Shown: in pieces, positions 35,101 through 43,221 of the stretch
How positions within the stretch are numbered: the stretch's first letter is position 1
How the letters are laid out: every line of letters starts with the position of its first letter
Assembly: GCF_018638295.1 (NCBI RefSeq)
Contig: NZ_JABTTS010000026.1
Coordinates: forward strand, 1 to 64,000
Origin: Streptomyces sp. CHD11
GTDB lineage: Bacteria; Actinomycetota; Actinomycetes; Streptomycetales; Streptomycetaceae
Direction: 5' to 3'
DNA length: 64,000 nt
Program-made: the position numbers and the translations under genes
Notes under the pieces: generated by a model
The model's database searches: none
Told to the model about the DNA's origin: nothing
What the model saw: only the letters and a program-made list of their open reading frames with translations

Positions 35101-38100
35101 CGGCCGCCAGCAGGTGGCCGCCGGGAGCCAGCACGGTGTGCAGCCGGCGCAGGGTGGCGGCCAGGTCGGTGGTGGCGTGCAGGGCGTCGCCCGCGAGGAC
35201 GAGGTCGAAACCGCCCGGGGGCAGGCCCTGGCCGGCCAGGTCGGTGTCCGGGTCCAGGGTGCGATGGTCGACGAAGTCGTATGCGGCGAAACGGTGTTCG
35301 GCGCGGGTGAGCACGCTGCCGGTGGCGGCCGTGCAGGTGTAGCGGGTCCGGTCGGGCGGCAGCACGGGCAGGGCGGCGGCCGTCAGGGCGGTGGTGGTCG
35401 CGCGGAACTCCAGGACGCGCAGCGGGCGGTCGGCGGGCCAGCGGGCGACGATGTCTCCCAGCAGTGCCTGCACGGCGCGGTGGGTGAAGCGGTGGGCCGG
35501 GCCCGTCTCGTGGAGTTGCTCGTGGCTGGTGTCCCCGGCCGGCAGGAGCTCGCGCGCGTCGGCGCGTCCCCGCACCACGTCGGGCAGCCGGCGCAGCTGC
35601 CGGTTGAGGAGCAGTGTCTCGGCGCCGTATGCGGGGTGGTCCTCGATCAGGGCGCGCAGGCGTGCCTCGGCGTGGATCTCCGCGCCGGTCAACCGCCAGG
35701 TCTCCCCCTCCGGCCGGGCGAGGCCGTGCTCGGCCAGCAGGGGCAGCATCAGCCGGACGAGCCGCCGGTGCCGGGGCTGCAGTCCGCCGGCCACCAGCTC
35801 GGCCATGGTGAAGGGGACGGCGGGGTCGGTGAGGAGACCGCGCAGCGTCCCGGCCCAGCAGTGGGCGCCGGCCTGTTCGGCGGCGGCGGTGAACCGGTGG
35901 TGACCGCTGTCGTCCAGGGCTGCGCGGGCGGCGGCGACGCGCGGCTCGACGGCGCGCGCCACCTCGGCGGGCGCGGGGAGCGGAGAGGTCGGGGCGGGGG
36001 CCCACGGGTGGGGGGCGGCCCGGAGCACGGTGCGCTGGACGGTCAGCGGGGTGCGTTCGGTCAGGTGACCGCGGCGGGTGCGGCAGCCGTCGATCTCGGC
36101 GGTGACCGTGCCGTCCGGGTCGGCGTAGGTGATGTCCCAGCACATCTCGTTGGCGCTGCGGCTGCGGCGGCGCAGGTGTACGACGCCGGTGGGCGCGGGG
36201 GTGCGCCACACCCGTACGGCCGCGAAGACGGTGGGCAGGAAGGCGGCGTTCTCCGCTTCCGCCCCCGCGAGGGCCACGGTGGCCTGCAGCGGCGCGTCGA
36301 TCAGGACCGGGTGGGCGGTGTAGGCGTCGGCGGTGTGCTCCAGCCGGTAGCCGACGAGGAGCTCGCCCTCACCGGCGTCGATGCGGTCGATGAGCTGGAA
36401 GTCGGGCCCGCAGTTCAGGCCGATGGCGTGGCAGGCGCGGTAGAAGTCCGGGCCGTCGATACGGCGGTCGCAGCGGGCCCGGACCGCGTCGACGTCGAGC
36501 GGGGCCGGCGCCGTACCGAGCAGGGTGCGTACCTGGGCGCGTACGACGGGCAGGCACTCCCCGCGGTGTTCCTCGCGGACGCTGATGGTCACGGCGCCGT
36601 CCTCGGGGGTGACCGCGGTCTGCAGGGCGACGGGCGTGGGGTCCGGCCACGGCACGGCCAGCGGACGGCCGATCTCCAGGTGCCGCACCTCGACCGGGCG
36701 GTCCAGGGCCCGGCGGCCGGCGCTCAGGGCCATCTCCACATAGGCGGCGGCCGGCATGAGGACGTCGTCCCCGATTCTGTGGTCGCCCAGCCAGGGCACC
36801 AGTTGCGGTTCGACGGTGCCGTGCCATACGGGGTGCGGGGCGGGCATCCGTTCGCCCACCAGCGGATGGTCCAGCAGGCCGCTGCCGCTGGTGCCCGCGA
36901 CCCGGTCCTGCGCCGTGCCGTACCAGTGCCGTTCGTGCTGCCACGCGTAGGCGGGCAGGTCGGCCACCCGGCCGGGGCGGGGGAAGTGGTGCCGCCAGTC
37001 GGTGGCGGTGTCGGCGGCGAGGACGGCGGCGACCGCCGCCGCGGTCTCGCGGGGGCCGTCCCCGTCGCGGTGCAGGGTGGCGACGCAGGTGGCACCGGTG
37101 CGGCGCAGGTAGGGGCGCAGGACCGGGTGCGGGCCGATCTCGACCAGGACGCCGGCGTGCCCGGTGGTGAGGAGCGCGGCGGCCTCGGCGAAACGGACGG
37201 GCTCGCGGACGTTGCGCCACCAGTACGCGGCGTCGAGTTCGGGCCCGGCCAGCTCGGTGCCGGTGACGGAGGAGAGGAACGGGACGGCGGCCGGGGCGGG
37301 TTCGAGTCCGTCGAGTGCTTCGAGCAGCGGCTCCCTGATGGGGTCCATGGCCCGGCTGTGGAAGGCGTAGTCGAGGTCCAGTTCGCGGAAGAAGACGCCG
37401 CGGCCGGTCAGTTCGGCACCCCAGGCCGCGAGCGCGTCGGCGTCGCCGGCGACGGTGACGTCGCTCTCGCTGTTGATGCCCGCGATCTCGAGGGCGCCGT
37501 CGTGGCGGAGCAGTTCCTCGCGTGCCTGTGCCTCGGGCAGACCGACGGCGGCCATCCGGCCCCGGCCCGCCGTGGCGCCCTGGGTGCGGCTGCGCTCGGC
37601 GATCACCCGCGCCGCCTGTTCCAGCGTCAGGACGCCGGCGGTGTGGGCGGCGGCGACCTCTCCGACGCTGTGCCCGGTCACCGCCCGCGGGCGCACGCCG
37701 TGGGAGGCGAGCAGCGCGGTCAGGCCCACCTGCACGGCGAAGAGGGCGGGCTGGGCGATCTCGGTGCGCTGCCACTTCCGTGGGGACGGATGGGCCAGTT
37801 CCTTGGTGACCGACCAGCCCAGGTGGGGGGCCAGGGCCGCGTCGGCCTGCTCGACGGCCCGGCGGAAGGCCGGTTCGCTCTCCAGCAGGTCGGCGGCCAT
37901 GCCCGGCCACTGGGAGGCGTTGCCGGAGAAGACGAACGCGGTCCCGGCCCGTTCACCGGTGCGCACCGTGGCTCCGCGGGCGGGTTCCGCGGCCGTCAGC
38001 AGGTCCAGCTGACGGGCGGCGTCCTGCGGGTCGGCGGCCAGTACGGCGGCCCGGTGCGGGTGCGCGGTGCGCCGGACGGTGCTGGTGTGGGCCAGGTCGT

Positions 38101-39538
38101 AGAACTCGCCGGGCCCGGTGTTCCGCAGCCGCTCGGCCATCCGGGCGGTCATCTGCTTCAGCGCCTTGGCGGAGCGTGCGGAGACGACCAGGGGCAGCGG
38201 GCGCCCGTCCGGCACCGGGCCGGTCCCGGACACCGGCCGGGCGGGGGGCGGAGTGAGGACGGCGTGGGCGTTGGCTCCGCCGAAGCCGAAGGCGCTCACT
38301 CCCACGGCGGACCGCTCCCCCACCTCCAACGGCACGGGGGCGGCTGCCGGCGCCAGTCCCAGGCCGGCGAAGTCGATACGGGGGTTGAGGGGAAGGGCGT
38401 GCAGGGACGCCGGTACCAGCCCGTGGCGCAGCACCAGGATCGCCTTGAGCAGACCGGCCATTCCGGAGGCGGGCTCCAGATGGCCGACGTTCGACTTCAC
38501 CGAGCCGATCGGCAGGGGTCCGCCGCGGCGGCGCCGGCCCAGCGCCCGGCCGATGGCCTCGGCCTCCGCGGGGTCGCCGACCTGGGTGCCGGTGCCGTGG
38601 GCCTCGACGTAGACCAGGTCGTCGGCGTCGATCCCGGCCTCCGCGTAGACCGTGTGCAGCAGCGCCTCCTGGGTCTCGGCGCTGGGCACGATCATGCCGG
38701 TGCTGCGGCCATCGGTGTTGTTGCCGGTGGCGGCCAGTACGGCGTGGACCCGGTCGCCGTCCGCCAGCGCGTCCGCGAGACGCTTGAGGACGAGCACCGC
38801 GCCGCCCTCCGCGCGGACGAAACCGTCGGCGTCGGCGGAGAACGCCGCACAGCGCCCGCGTCGGGACAGCATGTTCGCGTAGGAGAACCCGGCGAAGGAG
38901 TAGGGGTTGGAGAGCACGTTGACGCCGCCGACCAGGGCGACGCGGCCTGTTCCCTCGCGCAGGGTGCGGCAGGCCCGGTCCAGGGCGACCAGGGCGGAGG
39001 AGCAGGCCGTGTCGACGGCCATGCTCGGGCCGCGCAGGTCGAAGGCGTACGACATCCGGTTCGCCGTGATGGACAGGGTGGCGCCGGGCATGGTGTGCGG
39101 GCTCGTGTGGTCCGACATCATCGACAGGTTCACGCCGTAGCCGGGGTCGGAGACGCCCACGTACACGCAGGTGTCCGAGCCGGCCAGTGACTCGGCGGGG
39201 ACGGCGGCGTCGTCCAGCGCCTCGGCGGCCATCTCCAGCAGCAGCCGCTGCTGCGGGTCGATGTGCCGGGCCTCCGCGGGGGACATGCCGAAGTAGGCGG
39301 CGTCGAACGAGGCGACGTCCTCGAGGAATCCGCCGGCGGCGGTGTAGCTGCGGCCGGGGCGTACGGTCCCCGGGTCGACCGTCCGGTCGCGGGGCAGCCG
39401 GTCGGCGGGCATCTCGCCGACCACGTCCCGTCCGTCGCGCAGCACGGACCACAGTCCGTCCAGGTCCGTGATGCCCCCGGGGAGCCGGCAGCCCACTCCC
39501 ACCACCGCTACGGCCCGTTCATACTGCTGCGTCGCCAA
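32162..39538 (-). CDS. Single-module highly reducing type I polyketide synthase
   Basis: The protein has 2458 residues. KS (8-430): Cys179 in DTACSSAL, His314 in EAHGTGT, His353 in KSNVGHLE. AT (535-825): Ser624 in GHSVGE and YAFHS (724-728), which suggests malonyl-CoA. DH (889-1160): His920 and Asp1081. A methyltransferase-like region (about 1340-1540) has VLEFRATTT in place of the SAM glycine motif. Then a structural KR half, ER (1755-2070, LVHGGAGAVGLA), KR (2080-2330, TGGLSGLG; YSS and YAAANAF) and ACP (2370-2450, GLDSLLG). There is no thioesterase. The layout is that of iterative reducing PKSs and animal FAS. A TTG start follows AGGGGCGGGG. It is divergent from the ole-like operon; iterative use is inferred. 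Confidence 0.93.
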   Translation of the reverse strand: MATQQYERAVAVVGVGCRLPGGITDLDGLWSVLRDGRDVVGEMPADRLPRDRTVDPGTVRPGRSYTAAGGFLEDVASFDAAYFGMSPAEARHIDPQQRLLLEMAAEALDDAAVPAESLAGSDTCVYVGVSDPGYGVNLSMMSDHTSPHTMPGATLSITANRMSYAFDLRGPSMAVDTACSSALVALDRACRTLREGTGRVALVGGVNVLSNPYSFAGFSYANMLSRRGRCAAFSADADGFVRAEGGAVLVLKRLADALADGDRVHAVLAATGNNTDGRSTGMIVPSAETQEALLHTVYAEAGIDADDLVYVEAHGTGTQVGDPAEAEAIGRALGRRRRGGPLPIGSVKSNVGHLEPASGMAGLLKAILVLRHGLVPASLHALPLNPRIDFAGLGLAPAAAPVPLEVGERSAVGVSAFGFGGANAHAVLTPPPARPVSGTGPVPDGRPLPLVVSARSAKALKQMTARMAERLRNTGPGEFYDLAHTSTVRRTAHPHRAAVLAADPQDAARQLDLLTAAEPARGATVRTGERAGTAFVFSGNASQWPGMAADLLESEPAFRRAVEQADAALAPHLGWSVTKELAHPSPRKWQRTEIAQPALFAVQVGLTALLASHGVRPRAVTGHSVGEVAAAHTAGVLTLEQAARVIAERSRTQGATAGRGRMAAVGLPEAQAREELLRHDGALEIAGINSESDVTVAGDADALAAWGAELTGRGVFFRELDLDYAFHSRAMDPIREPLLEALDGLEPAPAAVPFLSSVTGTELAGPELDAAYWWRNVREPVRFAEAAALLTTGHAGVLVEIGPHPVLRPYLRRTGATCVATLHRDGDGPRETAAAVAAVLAADTATDWRHHFPRPGRVADLPAYAWQHERHWYGTAQDRVAGTSGSGLLDHPLVGERMPAPHPVWHGTVEPQLVPWLGDHRIGDDVLMPAAAYVEMALSAGRRALDRPVEVRHLEIGRPLAVPWPDPTPVALQTAVTPEDGAVTISVREEHRGECLPVVRAQVRTLLGTAPAPLDVDAVRARCDRRIDGPDFYRACHAIGLNCGPDFQLIDRIDAGEGELLVGYRLEHTADAYTAHPVLIDAPLQATVALAGAEAENAAFLPTVFAAVRVWRTPAPTGVVHLRRRSRSANEMCWDITYADPDGTVTAEIDGCRTRRGHLTERTPLTVQRTVLRAAPHPWAPAPTSPLPAPAEVARAVEPRVAAARAALDDSGHHRFTAAAEQAGAHCWAGTLRGLLTDPAVPFTMAELVAGGLQPRHRRLVRLMLPLLAEHGLARPEGETWRLTGAEIHAEARLRALIEDHPAYGAETLLLNRQLRRLPDVVRGRADARELLPAGDTSHEQLHETGPAHRFTHRAVQALLGDIVARWPADRPLRVLEFRATTTALTAAALPVLPPDRTRYTCTAATGSVLTRAEHRFAAYDFVDHRTLDPDTDLAGQGLPPGGFDLVLAGDALHATTDLAATLRRLHTVLAPGGHLLAAEPHHAGLQALLSGTLNDFWERGDHTLRPASRILPRDRWAPLLRQCGFSGVVQTGPGDRSVLLAAADHDQTPDAALPRALPGAAWVIAVEDGTETETARALAAHLGGATVLTAPDGATAWRGTLPTDSDPHVVLLLAEPGPHDIVTRTTRRAALLRSLAAACDGLKGGTSPRVWLITRPTGLFPAPEQPSHPVDAAVWAACRTLANERPDLRLHRLSCHRTGDTGIDARRLAGELLAPGDDPAAQEDEVVLTARGRFVPRHVQHPADEPPAVPAGTPYILEARDPGLRRRLIWRQTDPGEPGPGEVALEMRAVALNYRDPMRANGLLPPEAVENSPLGRGLGTDGAGIVRAVGPDVRGLKPGDRVCGLVPAALASHARTAADAVVRIPDGMGFAEAATFPVAFLTVHRTLVDQARLAPGETVLVHGGAGAVGLAVLQCARRQGARVIATAGTETKRDLLRTLGAEHVLDSRGLDFVPRVRELTGGRGVDVLVNSLSGEAIAQGLDLLRPNGRFIELGKRDIFLNNPVTLRPFDRSLTFIGFNLDAVIGSPELGSRLLTDFETEVVSGTYRPLPHTVRPAARVDEAFHLLQHSRHTGKVVVTFDPLDEPVPVEPAPGTLRLDGGGTYLITGGLSGLGAATARLLADRGARHLALLSRGGPDAPEAPALLRELTDRGVRATAHAADVTDEAALRRVIEAVDATGHPLRGVVHAAMHMDDAVLADLTDDRFAAVLAPKAAGAALLDRLTADRDLDLFLTYSSVSAGVGNPGQAAYAAANAFLEALTRARRDTGRRGTALAWGPIGGTGYVARSGIGPAMAGRGLELLTPAEVLTTADHLTAGGTDVAGAGRYRWGTARHLLPALATPRFAPLAPASSGPSPDDRNELLGTLADLPADEAVRVITETITQLLAGVLQTAPADLDPAVNVTDFGLDSLLGMQFLMRTRDLFDIRLGPADLATGRTLTHFAHLIHQRLAPPTGKRD

Positions 39539-39680
39539 TTCCCCGCCCCTTTACGCCGATTGCCGGACCTCGTACGGATTGAAGGGGACAACTGGCGGGA
39601 AAGCCAGCCCACATCACTCGTTGGGGTGGATACCGCCATCTAACCGTCATTCCGGCCGGGTGGCTGGCTACGGTGACGCG
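39539..39680. promoter_or_regulatory. Divergent promoter region of the PKS/ole cluster
   Basis: This 142-base region separates the PKS start (minus) from the oleA-like start (plus) and is noticeably more A/T-rich than its surroundings. It must hold both promoters unless transcription comes from outside. A possible plus-strand pair is TTGGGG near 39630 and a TAAC-containing element near 39651, but neither strand shows a strong consensus. A small stem CTGGC/GCCAG lies at about 39593-39608. No regulator binding site was recognised. Confidence 0.4.
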
Positions 39681-40703
39681 GTGTCCGAAGCCCTCCGTGC
39701 CCGCATCGCCGCCGTCTCCGCTCATCTTCCGTCCCGCTACCGGACCTTGGACGAGATCCGTGTCAAGATCACCGAAACGGGTGGCTACGCTCCACCGCCC
39801 GGTCTGCTGGAGGATCTCACCGGGGTGCGCGGGGTCCATGTGCACGACGACGGCGAGAACTCCTCCGACCTCGCCGTGAAGGCCGCCCGCGGCGCGCTCG
39901 ACCAGGCCGGCCTGAAGATCGCCGACGTCGGCCTGCTGCTGTTCGCCTCGACCTCGCAGGACCTGGTCGAACCCGCCACGTCCCACCTCGTGGCCGCCAA
40001 ACTCGGCGCCTCCTGCCCGGTCTTCGACATCAAGAACGCGTGCAACAGCTTCCTCAACGCCATGGAGGTGGCCTCGTCGTTCATCGAGACCGGCCGCTAC
40101 CGCACGGTCCTCATCACCTGCGGTGAACCCTCCACCCTGGCCACCCGCTGGCACGCCCCCGACCGGGAGGATCTGCTGAGAGCCCTGCCCGGCTACACCG
40201 CCTCCGACGCCGGCGCCGCGATGGTGCTCACGGCCGGCCCCGCGCGGGACGGCGATCCCGGCATCCTGTCCCTGCGGTTCGTCAGCAACTCCGCCGCCTG
40301 GGAGGCCTGCACGGTGGCCGGCGGAGGATCCATGCACCACCTCTCCGTGCACGACGACCACACCACGCTGCGGCTCAACGGGGATCTGCGCCAGGGCCTG
40401 ATCGACGTGCTCCCCCGGATCCTGGACACCGCCGGGGACGATCTCGAGGCGGCGCGCTCCGCCGCCTTCGTCGCCTTCCACCAGATCGCCATGCCGCAGT
40501 ACCGCGAGATGATCGAGGGGTTCTCCCTTCCCGAGGACCGGTGCCTTCCCGCGGTGGCCGAGCACGGGAACTGCGCGGCGGCCTCGCTTCCGCTGCAACT
40601 GGTCAAGGCGCGGCAGGCGGACCGCATCGAGAGCGGCGACCTGGTGGCGATGATCGGTCTGGCCAGTGGTTTCAGCTTCGGCCTGGCCCTCGTCCGGTGG
40701 TGA
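39681..40703 (+). CDS. OleA-like thiolase (KAS III-type, head-to-head condensing)
   Basis: The 340-residue protein has the complete KAS III triad: Cys121 in IKNACNSFLNAME, His267 in VAFHQIAMP and Asn297 in EHGNCAAASLPL. It resembles OleA, which joins two fatty acyl thioesters by a non-decarboxylative Claisen condensation to a 2-alkyl-3-keto acid. VEPATSHLVAAKLG places a glutamate (Glu97) where OleA's catalytic glutamate is expected, to be confirmed by alignment. A chain-starting FabH role is the alternative, but the next genes are OleB-, OleC- and OleD-like in order. The GTG start has no strong ribosome binding site. Its stop overlaps the next start by four bases (GTGA). Confidence 0.82.
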   Translation: MSEALRARIAAVSAHLPSRYRTLDEIRVKITETGGYAPPPGLLEDLTGVRGVHVHDDGENSSDLAVKAARGALDQAGLKIADVGLLLFASTSQDLVEPATSHLVAAKLGASCPVFDIKNACNSFLNAMEVASSFIETGRYRTVLITCGEPSTLATRWHAPDREDLLRALPGYTASDAGAAMVLTAGPARDGDPGILSLRFVSNSAAWEACTVAGGGSMHHLSVHDDHTTLRLNGDLRQGLIDVLPRILDTAGDDLEAARSAAFVAFHQIAMPQYREMIEGFSLPEDRCLPAVAEHGNCAAASLPLQLVKARQADRIESGDLVAMIGLASGFSFGLALVRW

Positions 40704-41647
40704 CCTCACGAGGAGGGCACGCCCCGGCCCCCGTACCGGATCCCGCCGTGCTGGCGCGGCTGATGCCCGGCTACCCCGCGCCCCGGCACTGGCGGCGGGT
40801 GCCGCTCACCGGACAGCACTATCTCGACCTAGGCTCCGGACGGCCGGTGCTGTTCCTGCACGGCAACCCGTCGTGGAGTTACGTCTGGCGCACGTTGCTG
40901 CACCGGCTCGCCCCGCACGCCCGCTGCCTGGCACCGGACCTGCCGGGCTTCGGACTGTCCCGGCGTCTGCGGCCCGCCGACGGGGTTCCGGATCCCTACG
41001 AGGCCCAGCTGGAAGGTCTGGACACGCTCCACCGGCACCTGGTGCGGGACGTGGGACTGCCCGAACGGGGCTGGACGTTCGTCCTGCACGACTGGGGCGG
41101 CCCGCTCGGCGTCGCCTGGGCGCTGCGCAACCCTGGCACGGTGGCCCGGCTGGTCGTCTGCAACACCGTGGCCTTCCCCTTCCCGGACGGCTTCCAACTG
41201 CCGTTCTACCTGCGGTGGATCCGCGACCACCGGCCGGTCGCCGAATTCGTCCACGCCACCGACGCGTTCGCCCGCGTCGCCGTGCGCGCCGGCGTCCACC
41301 GCCCGCTGCTCACGGCCGAGCGCCGGGCCTATCTGCGGCCCTGTGCCCGCCGCGCGGAACGCCGGGCGGTCACCGACGCCGTCCGGGCCATCCCCCGCGA
41401 CCCCGCGGATCCCGCGTGGCGACTGCTCGAACCCGGGGACGGCGCGGCCGGCCTGTCGGAACTTCCGCTGCTCATCGGCTGGGGCATGCGCGATCCCGTC
41501 TTCACCCCGGTCCTGCTGGAGGAGTGGGTCCGCCGTCATCCGCACGCCGCCGTGCACCGCTTTCCCCACGCCGGGCACTTCGTGATGGAGGACGCCGCCG
41601 CCGAACTGGGCGACCTCATCCGTGACTTCCTTCAGGGAGCCCCATGA
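40700..41647 (+). CDS. OleB-like alpha/beta hydrolase
   Basis: The 315-residue protein is a haloalkane-dehalogenase-type alpha/beta hydrolase. HGNPSWSYVWR (about residue 54) is the oxyanion/halide region, the nucleophile is Asp131 in HDWGGPLG, and the base histidine is in HAGHFVMED near the C-terminus. This is the OleB signature; OleB removes CO2 from a cis-beta-lactone to give a cis-alkene. The four-base overlaps with both neighbours make it part of one coupled operon. Dehalogenase activity is possible from the fold alone, but the context argues for the Ole role. Confidence 0.8.
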   Translation: MTSRGGHAPAPVPDPAVLARLMPGYPAPRHWRRVPLTGQHYLDLGSGRPVLFLHGNPSWSYVWRTLLHRLAPHARCLAPDLPGFGLSRRLRPADGVPDPYEAQLEGLDTLHRHLVRDVGLPERGWTFVLHDWGGPLGVAWALRNPGTVARLVVCNTVAFPFPDGFQLPFYLRWIRDHRPVAEFVHATDAFARVAVRAGVHRPLLTAERRAYLRPCARRAERRAVTDAVRAIPRDPADPAWRLLEPGDGAAGLSELPLLIGWGMRDPVFTPVLLEEWVRRHPHAAVHRFPHAGHFVMEDAAAELGDLIRDFLQGAP

Positions 41648-43221
41648 CCGTGACCGTTCCCCCCATCGCCGCGCGCATGGCCGACCGGCCGGACGCCGTC
41701 GCCCTCGTCGAATGCCGCAAGGGGTCCTCCCGGACGACCTCGCGCGGCGAACTGGTGCGGCACTGCCACCACATCGCCCGGGCGCTGCACGACGCGGGTG
41801 TCCGGCCCGGCCACAAGGCCGTCGTGATGACCCGCGACGCCCACGATCTCACCGCCGTCTGCTACGCCCTCGGCCTCCTCGGCGCCGTGCCCGTGCTGAT
41901 CGAACCGCGCGCCGAGGTGGGCCGCTGCCTCCAGGACACCGTCCCGGACGTCTTCATCGGGGAACCGCCGGCCCACCTCGGGCGCCTGGCCCTGGGCTGG
42001 GGCCGCCCCCATGTCCGGATCGCGCTGGTCACCGGCCCGGCACAGTTCCCCGCAGGACGGCGGCTGGCCACCCGGACACCGGCCGGCGACACCCGGCCGC
42101 CGGCCGTGCGGGAGCCCGACGGCGACGAGCCCGCCCTCATCGCCTTCACCTCCGGCTCCACCGGGCGGCCCAAGGGCGCTGAGTACCGTCACGCCACCCT
42201 GGCCGGACAGCTCGACGCGCTGACGACCCTGATGGACCCCCGCCCCGACGACGTACTCCTCGCCGGATTCCTGCCGGCCGCGCTGCTCGGTCCGCTGCTG
42301 GGCCCGGCCACCATCGCCCCGGCCGTGAACCACCTGGCCCCGGCCCGTACACCGCCCGCGGAACTCGTCGGGCCGATCCTGAGGCACCGGGCCACCGTCG
42401 TCCTGGCGTCACCCGCCGTGCTCACCCTGATCGCCCGCCACTGTGCCCGCCACCGCGTCACCCTGCCCTCGGTCCGGCAGATCCTGTCCTTCGGCGCCCC
42501 GCTGCGGGTCCGTCTCGCCGACGCCCTGCGCAGGGCCGTGCCGGACGACGCCGAGATCCTCAGCGTCTACGGCGCGACCGAGTGTCTGCCCGTCTCCGCG
42601 ATCACCGACCACGACCTGCGGGCCACCCGCGCCCGGCCGCCCGCCGGGCACGCCGGCACCTGCCTGGGCCGTCCGGTGCCCGGCGTCCGCGCCCGGATCC
42701 TGGACTCCGACGCCACCGGGCTCGGGGAGATCGCCGTCACCGGTACCACCGTCAGCCCCGTCTACCATGCGCGCCCCGACGCCGACGCCGTCACCAAGAG
42801 CGACAGCGACCACGGTGTGCTGCACCGCACCGGAGACCTCGGCCGGCTGGACGACGAGGGCCGGCTGTGGTTCCTCGGCCGCAAGGCGCACCTGGTGACC
42901 GGCACCGGCTTCACCCTGGCCACCGAGGACATCGAGGCCGCGGCGGACACCGCCCCCGGCGTCCGGCGCACCGCCCTGGTCGGTGTCGGCACGGCCGTGT
43001 GCCAACTGCCCGTGCTGTGCGTGGAACCCGCGCCGTCCACCCCGCGCGCCACCGCCCTGGCGGCTGTGCGCGCCGTCCTGAAGAACCATCCCGAAGGGCA
43101 CCGCGTCGGCGCCCTGCTGATCCGTTCCGGCTTCCCCACCGACCCCCGGCACAACTCCAAGATCGACCGCATGCGGCTGGCCGGCTGGGCCGCGAGGCGG
43201 CTGCGCGGGAGGACACGATGA
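41644..43221 (+). CDS. OleC-like beta-lactone synthetase (ANL superfamily)
   Basis: The 525-residue AMP-forming enzyme has the P-loop FTSGSTGRPKGAEYRH at about residue 170, YGATE at about 310, and HRTGDLGRLDDEGRLWFLGR at about 397. It lacks the usual C-terminal catalytic-lysine motif of acyl-CoA ligases, ending with PRHNSKIDRMRLAGWA. Its length and ending fit OleC, which adenylates a beta-hydroxy acid and closes it to a beta-lactone rather than making a CoA ester. ATGA overlap with the upstream gene. A fatty acyl-AMP ligase loading the nearby ACP is the main alternative. Confidence 0.8.
   Translation: MTVTVPPIAARMADRPDAVALVECRKGSSRTTSRGELVRHCHHIARALHDAGVRPGHKAVVMTRDAHDLTAVCYALGLLGAVPVLIEPRAEVGRCLQDTVPDVFIGEPPAHLGRLALGWGRPHVRIALVTGPAQFPAGRRLATRTPAGDTRPPAVREPDGDEPALIAFTSGSTGRPKGAEYRHATLAGQLDALTTLMDPRPDDVLLAGFLPAALLGPLLGPATIAPAVNHLAPARTPPAELVGPILRHRATVVLASPAVLTLIARHCARHRVTLPSVRQILSFGAPLRVRLADALRRAVPDDAEILSVYGATECLPVSAITDHDLRATRARPPAGHAGTCLGRPVPGVRARILDSDATGLGEIAVTGTTVSPVYHARPDADAVTKSDSDHGVLHRTGDLGRLDDEGRLWFLGRKAHLVTGTGFTLATEDIEAAADTAPGVRRTALVGVGTAVCQLPVLCVEPAPSTPRATALAAVRAVLKNHPEGHRVGALLIRSGFPTDPRHNSKIDRMRLAGWAARRLRGRTR

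Noticed and set aside
32537..39190. A 2217-codon open frame antisense to the PKS
   Set aside because: Same reason: no recognisable domain, while the minus strand encodes a complete PKS.
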